From Bacteroides sp. (lineage in GTDB: Bacteria > Bacteroidota > Bacteroidia > Bacteroidales > Bacteroidaceae), in NCBI RefSeq assembly GCF_030151085.1, contig NZ_JASLER010000040.1:1-64000 (forward strand): a DNA stretch of 64,000 nucleotides. Direction: 5' to 3'. The position numbers and the translations under genes are program-made. Within the stretch, counting starts at the first letter, position 1, and every line of letters starts with the position of its first letter. The notes under the pieces were generated by a model. That model ran no database searches. It saw nothing but the letters and a program-made list of their open reading frames with translations, and was not told the DNA's origin. This document shows, piece after piece, positions 8,889 to 18,313 of this stretch.

Positions 8889-9341
8889 CTACAATAACTC
8901 CCGGATAGTCTTATTAAATACCGGATGAACTACATCAGCAGCAATCTCTACTAACGGACGCATTACAAAATCGCGCTCTTGCATGAGTGGATGAGGTAGC
9001 TTGAGTTCGGGTGTATCCAGAATCAGATTGCCATAAAGGAGCAGGTCGATATCTATCACACGATCATTATATATACCGTTGACAGACTTATAAGTACGCC
9101 CCATTTCACGCTCAATTTCTTGCGTGATTCGTAATATTTCGAAAGGAGACTGAAATGCCTCTACACAAAGGGCTGCATTAAGGAATACATTATCCGAAGA
9201 AAAACCCCACGGGGCAGTAGTATAAAAAGCGGATAGGGAAATAACTTTCCCTATCCGCTCTTCTATTTTTTGTATAGCGGTATGGAGATTCTGCTCCTTA
9301 TCGCCCAAGTTAGTCCCAAGTCCTAAGAAAAGAGAATTCAT
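8889..9341 (-). CDS. folK: 2-amino-4-hydroxy-6-hydroxymethyldihydropteridine diphosphokinase
   Basis: HPPK, which transfers pyrophosphate from ATP to 6-hydroxymethyl-7,8-dihydropterin in folate synthesis. Family motifs are clear: N-terminal LFLGLGTNLGDKEQNL, the APWG...FLNAALCVE core, and DRVIDIDLLLYG with the conserved aspartates that bind the two magnesium ions, then LPHPLMQERDFVMRPL. The 150-residue length is normal. It is the last gene of the minus-strand housekeeping run, 3 bases after queA. In Bacteroides folK is often uncoupled from other folate genes, as here. Confidence 0.95.
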   Translation of the reverse strand: MNSLFLGLGTNLGDKEQNLHTAIQKIEERIGKVISLSAFYTTAPWGFSSDNVFLNAALCVEAFQSPFEILRITQEIEREMGRTYKSVNGIYNDRVIDIDLLLYGNLILDTPELKLPHPLMQERDFVMRPLVEIAADVVHPVFNKTIRELL

Positions 9342-9344
9342 TTC

Positions 9345-10403
9345 TTACTTATCTGTAATCAACATCGCATCACCATACGTACCGAAGCGATAATCCTCTT
9401 TCAACGCAATGTCGTATGCATTCATTACCTGATCGTAACCACCGAAAGCGGCAACAATCATCAACAAGGTAGAAAGCGGCATGTGGAAGTTAGATATCAT
9501 AGCATTGGCAACAGTAAAGTCATACGGTGGGAAGATAAACTTATTCGTCCAACCTTGGTATTCCTTCAGGTGACCGTCTGTACTGACTGTGCTCTCAATA
9601 GCACGCATTACAGTAGTACCTACCGCACAGACTTGTTTGTTGAAGTCTTTGGCACGGTTCACTACCTTTACAGCTTCTTCGCTTACGAGCATCTGCTCAG
9701 AGTCAGTTTTATGTTTGGTAAGGTCTTCTACATCAATATCACGGAAGTTACCTAAGCCGGCATGCAAAGTGATGTATGCAAAGTCAATTCCTTTGATCTC
9801 CATACGCTTCAGCAATTCTCGGCTGAAGTGCAGGCTGGCGGTAGGAGCAGTTACAGCACCTTCGTTACGAGCAAAGATAGACTGGAAACGTTCTGAATCC
9901 TCCGGTTCAACGGGACGGTTGATAATGCTATGTGGTAGCGGAGTTTCTCCTAATGCATAGAGTGCCTTCTTGAACTCATCATGCGGTCCGTCATAGAGGA
10001 AACGCAGGGTACGACCACGCGAAGTAGTGTTATCAATTACTTCGGCTACCATAGAATCGTCATCACCAAAATAGAGTTTATTGCCAATACGAATCTTACG
10101 GGCAGGATCTACCAATACATCCCAAAGGCGAAGTTCCTCATTCAACTCACGCAACAAGAATACTTCGATACGGGCACCGGTCTTTTCCTTGTTGCCATAC
10201 AGGCGGGCAGGGAATACCTTAGTGTCATTGAAGATAAATACATCCTTATCATCGAAGTATTCCAAGACATCCTTAAACATCCGGTGTTCGATTTCGCCTG
10301 TCTTTCTGTGAAGCACCAGCAGGCGCGACTCATCTCTATACTTCGTGGGGTGCAAAGCTATCTTCTCTTCAGGAAGCTTGAATTTAAATTGCGACAGTTT
10401 CAT
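9345..10403 (-). CDS. queA: S-adenosylmethionine:tRNA ribosyltransferase-isomerase
   Basis: Cytoplasmic enzyme that adds the ribosyl part of SAM to preQ1-modified tRNA, giving epoxyqueuosine. The 352-residue protein begins with MKLSQFKFKLPEEKIALHP, has RDESRLLVLHR, VFNDTKVFPARLYG-like and HSIINRP/ERFQSIFA segments and TAGLHF-type core (TASLHFSRELL), all typical of QueA. It follows truB by 20 bases and precedes folK by 3, so it belongs to one translation-linked run. Full length with no damage visible. Confidence 0.95.
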   Translation of the reverse strand: MKLSQFKFKLPEEKIALHPTKYRDESRLLVLHRKTGEIEHRMFKDVLEYFDDKDVFIFNDTKVFPARLYGNKEKTGARIEVFLLRELNEELRLWDVLVDPARKIRIGNKLYFGDDDSMVAEVIDNTTSRGRTLRFLYDGPHDEFKKALYALGETPLPHSIINRPVEPEDSERFQSIFARNEGAVTAPTASLHFSRELLKRMEIKGIDFAYITLHAGLGNFRDIDVEDLTKHKTDSEQMLVSEEAVKVVNRAKDFNKQVCAVGTTVMRAIESTVSTDGHLKEYQGWTNKFIFPPYDFTVANAMISNFHMPLSTLLMIVAAFGGYDQVMNAYDIALKEDYRFGTYGDAMLITDK

Positions 10404-10423
10404 AATTAGTTATGAGTTATAAG

Positions 10424-11131
10424 TTATACGTTATTTGTTTCTACCTCTTGCGCATCTATCCACTCTTTAAAATCAAGCGGATCGAGGCAATCTTCTATGC
10501 GGACATCACCCACACGAGTACGCTCCAAAGCTGTAAGGTGACCTCCACTATTCAAAGCCTCACCAATATCACGAGCCAAAGCGCGGATGTATGTACCTTT
10601 GCTGCATACTACACGGACTTTGATTTCGGGCAAATTGCATTCCAGCAACTCAATCTCGTCAATAACCAGCAGCTTCGGTTTCAATTCCACCTCTTCTCCC
10701 TTGCGGGCGAGGTCGTATGCACGCTTGCCATTTACCATGCAAGCTGAAAAAGCAGGCGGTATTTGTTGAATCTCGCCGATAAACTTTTTCAAAGTCTCTT
10801 CTACCAACTCACGAGTGATATGCTCTGTGGGATAGGTAGCGTCTATTTCATGTTCCAAATCGTATGACGGAGTGGTTGCACCCAACTGAATGGTAGCAAT
10901 ATACTCTTTCGTATGATACTGAAATTCTTCAATTCGTTTAGTAGCTTTGCCTGTACATACAATCATCACACCTGTAGCAAGCGGATCGAGTGTACCGGCA
11001 TGACCTACCTTCAATTTTTTCTCATTTATCCGCCGGCAGATGTGGTAACGTGCATGTCCCACAACCTTAAACGATGTCCAGTGCAGCGGTTTATTGAAAT
11101 ATAAAACTTCTCCCTCTTTGAAATTCATCAT
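10424..11131 (-). CDS. truB: tRNA pseudouridine(55) synthase
   Basis: Isomerises U55 in the T-loop of tRNA. The catalytic aspartate is in GHAGTLDPLATGVMIVCTG; N-terminal FNKPLHWTSFKVV and later KGTYIRALARDIG motifs also fit TruB. Several starts are possible: GTG at 11134 and ATGs at 11131 and 11128. A strong GGAGGT at 11138-11143 favours 11131 or 11128. The ATG at 11131 shares one base with the stop of uppP, so translation is probably coupled. Confidence 0.95.
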   Translation of the reverse strand: MMNFKEGEVLYFNKPLHWTSFKVVGHARYHICRRINEKKLKVGHAGTLDPLATGVMIVCTGKATKRIEEFQYHTKEYIATIQLGATTPSYDLEHEIDATYPTEHITRELVEETLKKFIGEIQQIPPAFSACMVNGKRAYDLARKGEEVELKPKLLVIDEIELLECNLPEIKVRVVCSKGTYIRALARDIGEALNSGGHLTALERTRVGDVRIEDCLDPLDFKEWIDAQEVETNNV

Positions 11132-11985
11132 CACATTACCTCCAGATTATGGCCTGTCAGTAATAAGATCAAAATCAGCCCGCCAACAATGATACGATAC
11201 CAACCAAATGCTTTGAAACCATACTTCGTCACAAAACTGATAAAGAACTTGATAGCAAGCAGAGCTACTACAAAAGCAACCACATTACCAATAATCAAAG
11301 CAGGCATATTGTTCATGATAATCTCCGATCCACCATCCAAAAAGAGCTTCAGCATCTTATAAGCTGTAGCCGCAAACATGGTCGGAACAGCCAAAAAGAA
11401 CGAAAACTCAGCTGCCGTCTTGCGAGTCAACTTCTGTGACATACCACCTACAATAGTTGCCATGGAACGTGATACTCCCGGTATCATAGCTATACATTGA
11501 AACAAGCCGATATTGAAAGCCTTCTTCTCTGTCAAGACTGTATCTTCACTTCCTTTCGAAAAGATTTTATCGCAAAACAGCATGAATATACCGCCAATGA
11601 CAAGCATTACAGCAACTACCGTTACACTCTCCAACATTTCATCAATCTTATCGCTAAACAAGAAACCCAATATGGCCGCAGGGATAAATGCTACCAAGAG
11701 TTTCCAGTAGAAGTCGAACTTATGCAAAAAGCACTTCAAAGGAGAAGCCCCTTCCGGTGCCGGAGTATGATTCAATTTAAAGAAACGTTTCCAGTACAGG
11801 CAAACCACCGAAAGGATGGCGCCAAACTGAATAATCACCGTAAATGCCTTCACAAACTCCGTGCTCTCTACACCTAGTATATTTTGTGCTATAATCATGT
11901 GCCCGGTAGAAGAAACCGGTAAAAACTCCGTCAAACCTTCAACGATAGCAATAATAATCACTTCAAGAGTACTCAAATCTCCCAT
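11131..11985 (-). CDS. uppP: Undecaprenyl-diphosphatase (bacitracin resistance)
   Basis: Integral membrane phosphatase that recycles the lipid carrier of peptidoglycan synthesis by converting undecaprenyl diphosphate to the monophosphate; overproduction gives bacitracin tolerance. Both signature motifs are present: EGLTEFLPVSSTGHMI near residue 15 (catalytic E/E and S) and PGVSRSMATIVGGM near residue 175 (essential Arg). About seven to eight hydrophobic segments are visible in the 284 residues. It starts 2 bases after DUF3098 and its stop overlaps truB. Confidence 0.96.
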   Translation of the reverse strand: MGDLSTLEVIIIAIVEGLTEFLPVSSTGHMIIAQNILGVESTEFVKAFTVIIQFGAILSVVCLYWKRFFKLNHTPAPEGASPLKCFLHKFDFYWKLLVAFIPAAILGFLFSDKIDEMLESVTVVAVMLVIGGIFMLFCDKIFSKGSEDTVLTEKKAFNIGLFQCIAMIPGVSRSMATIVGGMSQKLTRKTAAEFSFFLAVPTMFAATAYKMLKLFLDGGSEIIMNNMPALIIGNVVAFVVALLAIKFFISFVTKYGFKAFGWYRIIVGGLILILLLTGHNLEVM

Positions 11986-11987
11986 AA

Positions 11988-12230
11988 TTACTCGTTAACC
12001 TCCTTTTTTGTTTTGGGTTTACGCAACACAGCGTATATCATAAACACAAAGCCCAAGAGACAAACTACAGGAGCTACTTTAATGCGTCTCACACTGAAGA
12101 TATCCGGTTCAAAATGCGTTGCCGTAGACACCGGTCCGGTCATCAGAAGAAAACCGATAATTACCACTGCCATACCGATAGCAAGCAGGATAAAATTGGT
12201 TTTATCAAAAGCGAATTTCTGTTTATCCAT
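11988..12230 (-). CDS. DUF3098 small membrane protein
   Basis: Eighty-residue protein with two transmembrane helices (about 13-32 and 55-70) separated by an extramembrane loop containing THFEPDIFSVRRIKVAPVVC, the hallmark of DUF3098. Conserved in Bacteroidota between ftsX and uppP; molecular function unknown. The gene arrangement ftsX-DUF3098-uppP points to a role in cell division or envelope synthesis (inference from context). It is 34 bases after ftsX and 2 before uppP. Confidence 0.88.
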   Translation of the reverse strand: MDKQKFAFDKTNFILLAIGMAVVIIGFLLMTGPVSTATHFEPDIFSVRRIKVAPVVCLLGFVFMIYAVLRKPKTKKEVNE

Positions 12231-12264
12231 TTCTATAGTTATGAATTACAAATTACTAATTACC

Positions 12265-13146
12265 TTAAATATAATACAACGTACCGGCTTTCATCCTCAA
12301 ATATTTATTGATGGAAAGCAGGGCACACAACCAAGTTATAAGTACACCAAACACCAATACCGATGCAGATACCAACAGCATAACGTTAGGAGTAATAACC
12401 TTTATCAATTCCGGCTCATAGGAAACCAACCAATAAGCAGATCCCCACAGAATAGCATCCGCCACCACAGCAGACAATACACCAATCCAGAAGTTTCGCC
12501 GCAGGAACGGGCGACGGATAAATGCCCAACTCGCTCCTACCAGCTTCATTGTATGAATAAGGAAGCGTTTGGAATAAATCGTAAGTCGGATTGTATTGTT
12601 TATCAATGCAAAAGAGATAAATGTAAGTATCACTGCCAATCCCAAAAGCATCAGACTGATATTACGTATATTATCATTTACAGCATCTATCAGATCTTTC
12701 TGATAGAGCACCTCTTGAATATTAGTATTCTTTTTAATCAGCTTTTCTATCTTAGCAATACTATCAGAATTAGCATAGTCAGAATGTAGTTTTATCTCGA
12801 TAGACGCCGTGAAAGGATTATAACCCAGAAACTCTTGCGGGTCTGTCCCCATCGCCTCGGTCTGTTCACGGAGCGCTTGTTTCTTGGAAATGTATTCAGT
12901 CTCTTTCACGAAAGCTTCTTTATCCAGCCTCTTTTGCAATTTCAAAATATCACTCTCCTTCATATCGTCACTGATAAGGACGGAGAAGCTGATATTCTCT
13001 TTCACATAAATAGAAAGATTGTGAGCAGCCAGTACAAAGAAAACGACAAGTCCCAGCAACAGTAAAACCAACGTCGTACTAATGCTGGACGTGATGAACT
13101 GCATATCGAAATAAGATACTGAGTTATTTTTACTTTTTGCTTTCAC
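12265..13146 (-). CDS. ftsX: Cell-division permease-like protein FtsX
   Basis: Inner-membrane partner of the FtsE ATPase that controls peptidoglycan hydrolases during septation. The 293 residues show a cytoplasmic N-terminus, a first transmembrane helix (about 21-45), the large periplasmic domain (about 46-165, NISFSVLISDDMKESDI...), then three helices (about 165-190, 215-240, 260-280), matching FtsX topology. No ftsE gene is adjacent, which is usual in Bacteroides. It follows the methyltransferase gene by 48 bases. Confidence 0.92.
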   Translation of the reverse strand: MKAKSKNNSVSYFDMQFITSSISTTLVLLLLGLVVFFVLAAHNLSIYVKENISFSVLISDDMKESDILKLQKRLDKEAFVKETEYISKKQALREQTEAMGTDPQEFLGYNPFTASIEIKLHSDYANSDSIAKIEKLIKKNTNIQEVLYQKDLIDAVNDNIRNISLMLLGLAVILTFISFALINNTIRLTIYSKRFLIHTMKLVGASWAFIRRPFLRRNFWIGVLSAVVADAILWGSAYWLVSYEPELIKVITPNVMLLVSASVLVFGVLITWLCALLSINKYLRMKAGTLYYI

Positions 13147-13194
13147 TTGTTTAATTGAGAGTTGAGAAATAATATTATCTACTTTATCTATTCA

Positions 13195-14100
13195 CTATCT
13201 TATTGGTTTCTTCCTAAAAACATAAATCATGGAACTGCTACGTTCCTTTTTTACCAGAGAGCTAAGCCATGCCAAGGTTCCGGTAATCATTCCCCGAAGG
13301 AAAGTGCACGAATGCCGCATGTGTTTCTCTGTCAGCATCGATACATAGAATGCATCGAAAGGCATAGGATGACGCTCAGCCATAATAAATCCATGTTTGG
13401 AACCGAATTGCTGTATAGTACCCGGGGTGAAGTGCCACAAGTGACGGGGCACATCGTATGCAGCCCAGTATGCACCGTACTTCTTTGCATCGAAGGAAGA
13501 ACTGTTGGGCACGGCTATAATCAGTACGCCTTTATCTGTTAACAGGGAATTCAAAGTCTGCCACATTTCATTGAGCGACTCCAGATGCTCCATAACATGC
13601 CACAGGGTAATAACATCAAAACTTCCGGGAGCAAAATCTTTTAAAGCAGTATCGGGCTTTACGTCCAGATTAAAATGTTCTTTGGCAAAAGCACGTGCTC
13701 CGGCATTCTTCTCCACTGCTTCCACTAGCCAGCCACGACGCTGCATAGTATCTGCAAAATATCCTGTTCCCGTACCGATGTCCAGCAAACGACCTTCTTT
13801 ACGATGTGCTTCGTGTGCCACCAAACGAGCCTTACGCCCCAACATATAGTTGCGCACCCAATGATAAACGGAGTTCATCGCCCCTTTCTTCGTATCGGAA
13901 TGGGAAATATAATCGGGAGTCTCGTAATAGCGTCCTATCTCCGCTTCTACAGGAAAATCTTGCGTGAAAAGAAATCCGCAATCCTGACAACGGCACAAAT
14001 GGAACATTTCACCCGAGGCATAATGGTCTACGCAAGTCAGGGCACGCTCTATATGTGTCCCACCGCATAACGGACAAGCTTTTATAGTGAATTTATTCAT
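13195..14100 (-). CDS. Class I SAM-dependent methyltransferase with N-terminal zinc ribbon
   Basis: Soluble methyltransferase of unknown substrate. From the ATG at 14100 the protein has a zinc-ribbon-like pair of CxxC motifs (CPLCGG and CQDCGF, about residues 9-50), a helical linker, then a Rossmann methyltransferase core with motif I LLDIGTGTGYFAD, acidic post-I segment and the VITLWHVMEHLE motif of small-molecule/quinone-type methyltransferases. The C-terminus has a hydrophobic stretch (MITGTLAWLSSLV). The longer frame from 14148 adds 16 residues without merit. It heads the minus-strand run toward ftsX; a near-consensus -7 (TTATTTTG) lies at 14166-14173 on the minus strand. Confidence 0.85.
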   Translation of the reverse strand: MNKFTIKACPLCGGTHIERALTCVDHYASGEMFHLCRCQDCGFLFTQDFPVEAEIGRYYETPDYISHSDTKKGAMNSVYHWVRNYMLGRKARLVAHEAHRKEGRLLDIGTGTGYFADTMQRRGWLVEAVEKNAGARAFAKEHFNLDVKPDTALKDFAPGSFDVITLWHVMEHLESLNEMWQTLNSLLTDKGVLIIAVPNSSSFDAKKYGAYWAAYDVPRHLWHFTPGTIQQFGSKHGFIMAERHPMPFDAFYVSMLTEKHMRHSCTFLRGMITGTLAWLSSLVKKERSSSMIYVFRKKPIR

Positions 14101-14257
14101 CGAACGTTCTGCCAAAAAGGAAATGTAGCCTGAACCGACAGACCACAATACACCTAAATTTGGTGCAAAATAACAAATAAAAAGTGATTTACAAGGCTTT
14201 CGTTAAGGAGATTTAATAATAAACGAATGAAAAAGCTTGCACTTCAGATTAAATTTT

Positions 14258-14265
14258 TATATTTG
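14258..14265 (+). promoter_or_regulatory. Promoter -7 box of the DUF3857 gene pair
   Basis: TATATTTG matches TAnnTTTG exactly and lies 24 bases before the ATG at 14290. A weak -33 (CTTG at 14236-14239) is 18 bp upstream. The gap 14101-14289 is a divergent control region for the methyltransferase and the DUF3857 pair. Confidence 0.55.
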
Positions 14266-14289
14266 TCATAATAAACCTCAAGTCATAAC

Positions 14290-16272
14290 ATGAAATACGC
14301 TCTATTACTGGTTACGCTCACATTAAGTTTCTTTTTGTCAGCCCAAGAAACGCCCTTTACTCCCAACTCCAAGTTCGGGAAACCTACTCAAGAAGAATTA
14401 ACAATGACTACCTATGTCCCCGATTCAAGTGCAACAGCCGTCATCTTGTATAAGCAGACAAGTGCAAACTATATTTGGGGAATAGAAGACTTCAGACTGG
14501 TTTACAGATACAAAGTCAGAATAAAGATTCTTAAACCGGAAGGGACTTCCTATGCCAACATTACAATTCCTTATTATGAGCCCAAGAATAATAGTCAACG
14601 CAAAGAGAGCATCCTACAATTGGATGCTGACGCTTATAATCTGGAAAATGGAAAAGTTGTGCGTACAAAGATGAAAAAGGATTTGGTATTCAAGGAACGA
14701 ATCAGCGACAACTACATGCAACTGAAGTTCTCTGTTCCACAAGTAAAAGAGGGAACAGTGATTGAATATGAATATCAACGCCAATCAGACCTTTACTACA
14801 TCATCGATGATTGGAAAGCTCAAGATGAAATTCCTACATTATATACCGAATATGATATTACCATTCCCGAATATTTCAAATTCAGTGTTGATATGCATGG
14901 TTTCGAACCATTATCCAACAAAGAAACTCCATGCAACACTGACTTTAGTATCAAAGGACAAATACTTAAATGTTCTGCGTCCAATATACTATTCAAGGGA
15001 TATAAGCTACCGGCTTTGAAGGATGACAGCTATGTGTGGTGTCTCGACGATTACTGCACACAGGTAGGTTTTGAGTTAAAAGGCTTTGAGTTCCCGGGAG
15101 CACTCTACCAATCTTTCACTAAAACCTGGGAAAACATAGACGAGATGCTACGTTCCGACTCGGATTTTGGTAGCCGTCTCAAAATGAATAATCCGCTAAA
15201 AGAAGAAATGGCTACACTGAAGCTCGACCAAATGAAAGGTTGTGTAGAGAAAACAGCCGCTATCTATTCGTTACTTAAGAATAAAGTGCGATGGAATGAG
15301 AAGTACACTTTGTATGGAAAGAGCGCCAAACAGATAATGAAAGAAGGTACCGGTAGCAATGCCGATATTAACTTTATCCTGATAAGTATGCTGAAGGATG
15401 CCGGTATCGAAGCCTATCCGGTTCTTTTGAGCCGCCGTAGCATAGGAAGATTGCCAGTGACACATCCCAGCATCCAAAAGCTGAATACCTTTGTAGTGGC
15501 TATTGTTGAAAACGATACTACCAATCACTACATAGACGGTTCCATAGAAGACGGATATATCAACACACTGCCTCCTACATTATTGGTAGACCGTGCCCGA
15601 ATTCTGACTCCTACTGGTAGTGCATGGGTAAATTTACAAAATGCTGATAAGAACTATATCCGCTGTAATGTCACCGCAGCTCTCGCACCGGATGGTACTA
15701 TTGCCGGAACACGCCAGACATTATATGTAGGTCAACATGCCGCCAACTTACGTAACAAATACCGGAATGCCAAAGATAGTACTGATTTTATCAACAAATT
15801 GGGTACGGAAGAGAACATAACCGTGAAAAGCTACCAGGCAAAAGATATTAAGAATTTCTCGCCGCAAGTACAAGAAGTTTTGCAGTTCGAAAAACAATCC
15901 ACTACCAACGATCAGTTTATCTACGTCAATCCGCTTATCTTCCTGCAAGTTTCAGAGTCTCCATTTAAGCAGGTAGAACGTAAGTTGCCGGTAGAATATC
16001 CATACACAACTACATTATCTGTATTTGTCAATCTCACCTTGCCGGAAGGTTATACTATAGACGAATTACCCAAATCATTGCAAATCGTTATGGAAGACCA
16101 ACAGATAAGATGCCGATATAACGTTACTCGAAGCGGAAATTTAATAAACATCAATTACCTGTTTAGACAAAATACATTGTTATTTGCTCCAAACGAATAT
16201 CCCGAACTGAAAAAGCTATGGGAAACTATAGCTGAAAAGAATACGGAAATGTTGGTTCTAAAGAAAATTTGA
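14290..16272 (+). CDS. Exported DUF3857 protein with degenerate transglutaminase-like domain
   Basis: The 660-residue protein has a signal peptide (MKYALLLVTLTLSFFLSAQ), an N-terminal DUF3857 beta domain (about 60-270; FRLVYRYKVRIKILKPEG and KEGTVIEYEYQRQSD) and a transglutaminase-like core (about 300-450). At the usual GDCKD catalytic position it reads GSNADINFILISMLKDAG, so the nucleophilic Cys is absent, and the usual NH...V histidine segment reads LNTFVVAIV. The aspartate segment (HYIDGSIEDG) remains. It is therefore probably a non-catalytic paralogue, acting in the periplasm or at the cell surface. It is followed at 18 bases by a homologue with the full triad; the pair may work together (inference). 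Confidence 0.85.
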   Translation: MKYALLLVTLTLSFFLSAQETPFTPNSKFGKPTQEELTMTTYVPDSSATAVILYKQTSANYIWGIEDFRLVYRYKVRIKILKPEGTSYANITIPYYEPKNNSQRKESILQLDADAYNLENGKVVRTKMKKDLVFKERISDNYMQLKFSVPQVKEGTVIEYEYQRQSDLYYIIDDWKAQDEIPTLYTEYDITIPEYFKFSVDMHGFEPLSNKETPCNTDFSIKGQILKCSASNILFKGYKLPALKDDSYVWCLDDYCTQVGFELKGFEFPGALYQSFTKTWENIDEMLRSDSDFGSRLKMNNPLKEEMATLKLDQMKGCVEKTAAIYSLLKNKVRWNEKYTLYGKSAKQIMKEGTGSNADINFILISMLKDAGIEAYPVLLSRRSIGRLPVTHPSIQKLNTFVVAIVENDTTNHYIDGSIEDGYINTLPPTLLVDRARILTPTGSAWVNLQNADKNYIRCNVTAALAPDGTIAGTRQTLYVGQHAANLRNKYRNAKDSTDFINKLGTEENITVKSYQAKDIKNFSPQVQEVLQFEKQSTTNDQFIYVNPLIFLQVSESPFKQVERKLPVEYPYTTTLSVFVNLTLPEGYTIDELPKSLQIVMEDQQIRCRYNVTRSGNLININYLFRQNTLLFAPNEYPELKKLWETIAEKNTEMLVLKKI

Positions 16273-16290
16273 TACTTAGACAAAAGTTAT

Positions 16291-18174
16291 ATGATGAAAA
16301 AGTTAATCTTCTGCCTTCTCCTGCAAAGCATTGCCGGCTTAGGGTTATACGCCCAGATCGATCTACGCAGTAACGCTTACTCCATTATACAAGATGCAAG
16401 TACCGAAGTCATCTGTACATCTCCAACGAATGCGGTGCGCAAAGAGAGGAAAGTGATTCAAATTTTAGATGAGAAGGGTAAAGAAGAAGCTTCTTTCGCT
16501 TGCCTATGTGACCAGTCCACCACCTTAAGTAAATTCTCGGGAGAAGTACAAGACAGCCAAGGAAAATCTATCCGGAAAATAAAAAAGAGCGAACTACAAA
16601 TCACCGAATATTCTTCTGAGCTGGCAACAGACAATTACTATTACTATTTTAATTATACCCCTCCGCAATATCCTATTACCATTACTTACGAATGGGAAAT
16701 GAAATGCAATGACGGGCTCATTGTTTTTCCATTTTTCCTTCCGCAAGATAATTATAACCAGTCTGTAGTACAAGCTAGTTACCGTATTCAAACACCTGCC
16801 GATTCTCCTTGCCTCTATTACGCACTGAATATTGACGCTAAAGTAAATCAGCAGAAAACTCCCGAAGGAACCTGGCTGACGGAAGCCAATGTGAAATCAT
16901 TGCCAGCTATCCGGAAAGAACCTTTCGGTCCCGATATATATGACCTTCTACCTCGTATCATGTTTGTACCCAAACACTTTACCTGGGCAGGAACACAAGG
17001 CAGTATGAAAGATTGGCAAGCATACGGTAAATGGCAATACCAATTACTGGAAGGCAGAAATGAACTTCCGCCGGCACTGAAAGAAGAATTGCACAAGTTG
17101 ACCGCCTCCTGCAACAGTCCGTACGAAAAAGTAGCCGCCATTTATCAATACTTGGGTAAAACGACGCGCTACGTCAGTATTCAATTGGGTATAGGGGGAC
17201 TGCAACCAATACCTGCCACCAATGTACACCGTACAGGATTCGGCGATTGCAAAGGATTGTCCAATTATATGCGAGCCATGTTGGCCGAGGTAGGAATTCC
17301 TTCCTATTATACAGTCATTAGTACTTACCATAGGAAGCTATTACCCGACTTCGCCAGTGTCAACCAAATGAACCACGTCATCTTGCAAGTTCCTCTATCC
17401 GGCGACACTCTTTGGTTAGAGTGCACCAATCCCGATATACCGTTAGGCTATATTCACCATTCTATTGCAGGGCATGATGCACTTAACATTAAGGAAGATG
17501 GCGGACATCTCTGCCGGTTACCTGCCTATCCCGATTCACTAAACAAACAACTAAATCGGGCATCTGTTACTCTATCTGTAGGAGGTGAGGCCCAGATTAA
17601 AGTAAAACAAAGTTCTTTTCTCCTCCAATACGAAAACAATGTCTCATTAAAGAATATGGAGTCCACAAAACAACTGGATGCCCTACGTTCGGACCTTCAC
17701 TTGCAACAAGCGAATGTAAGTGATGTCCGGCTTGAAGAATTCAAAAACAAAGTACCACAACTGGATGTATCCTACACCATAAATACTACGCAATATGGCA
17801 ACCGGACAGGTAAGCGTTTATTCATTCCGGCTAATATCTTTCACAAATCATTCCCGACGATTGATAATAAAGAAGAACGTACGCAAAACCTTCAAATCAT
17901 CTATGGTTATCAGGACATCGATAGCATCTGCATTCATCTGCCCGAAGGATACGAGATAGAATCACTGCCGCGTACCAGCCAATTAAAGAAGCAATTTGGT
18001 GAGTTCCAATCCTCCATCAAAAGCCAAAACAAAGAGATTTTTATCACACACAGACTATTACTCCGCCAAGGAATTTACTCACCCGAAGTATATGCGGAAT
18101 TTGCTGCATTCATGAAAGAAGTAGCCTCTCAGTATTATTCCAAAATCATCCTCAGGAAAACCGATGAACCTTGA
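16291..18174 (+). CDS. Exported DUF3857 / transglutaminase-like protease or cross-linking enzyme
   Basis: A 627-residue homologue of the upstream protein with signal peptide (MMKKLIFCLLLQSIAGLGLYAQ), DUF3857 domain (about 45-240; ITITYEWEMKCNDG) and an intact transglutaminase core: catalytic Cys in GFGDCKGLSNYMRAML (about residue 315), His in NQMNHVILQV (about 360) and Asp in ECTNPDIPLGYI. The C-terminal third is a beta domain found in this family. The reaction is unknown: family members are cysteine peptidases or amide-forming enzymes. The start may be ATG 16291 or 16294. It is cotranscribed with the inactive-looking paralogue. The stop is at 18174, and the next true gene starts at 18314. 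Confidence 0.87.
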   Translation: MMKKLIFCLLLQSIAGLGLYAQIDLRSNAYSIIQDASTEVICTSPTNAVRKERKVIQILDEKGKEEASFACLCDQSTTLSKFSGEVQDSQGKSIRKIKKSELQITEYSSELATDNYYYYFNYTPPQYPITITYEWEMKCNDGLIVFPFFLPQDNYNQSVVQASYRIQTPADSPCLYYALNIDAKVNQQKTPEGTWLTEANVKSLPAIRKEPFGPDIYDLLPRIMFVPKHFTWAGTQGSMKDWQAYGKWQYQLLEGRNELPPALKEELHKLTASCNSPYEKVAAIYQYLGKTTRYVSIQLGIGGLQPIPATNVHRTGFGDCKGLSNYMRAMLAEVGIPSYYTVISTYHRKLLPDFASVNQMNHVILQVPLSGDTLWLECTNPDIPLGYIHHSIAGHDALNIKEDGGHLCRLPAYPDSLNKQLNRASVTLSVGGEAQIKVKQSSFLLQYENNVSLKNMESTKQLDALRSDLHLQQANVSDVRLEEFKNKVPQLDVSYTINTTQYGNRTGKRLFIPANIFHKSFPTIDNKEERTQNLQIIYGYQDIDSICIHLPEGYEIESLPRTSQLKKQFGEFQSSIKSQNKEIFITHRLLLRQGIYSPEVYAEFAAFMKEVASQYYSKIILRKTDEP

Positions 18175-18273
18175 TTACAGGTCATATCAACTTACCGACA
18201 TCAATAAAATAACCCAAAAACTATGCATAATAAAAAGTAAAGCAATAACTATCTCCATTGTTGTAAAAACGAC

Positions 18274-18281
18274 TACCTTTG
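18274..18281 (+). promoter_or_regulatory. Candidate -7 box for the DUF6078 gene
   Basis: TACCTTTG fits TAnnTTTG and lies 32 bases before the ATG at 18314. It argues against the longer frame that begins at 18164, which would start upstream of the transcript. No TTTG at the ideal distance. Confidence 0.5.
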
Positions 18282-18313
18282 CAGGACATATTCCAAATAA
18301 ATACTTTGCAATC

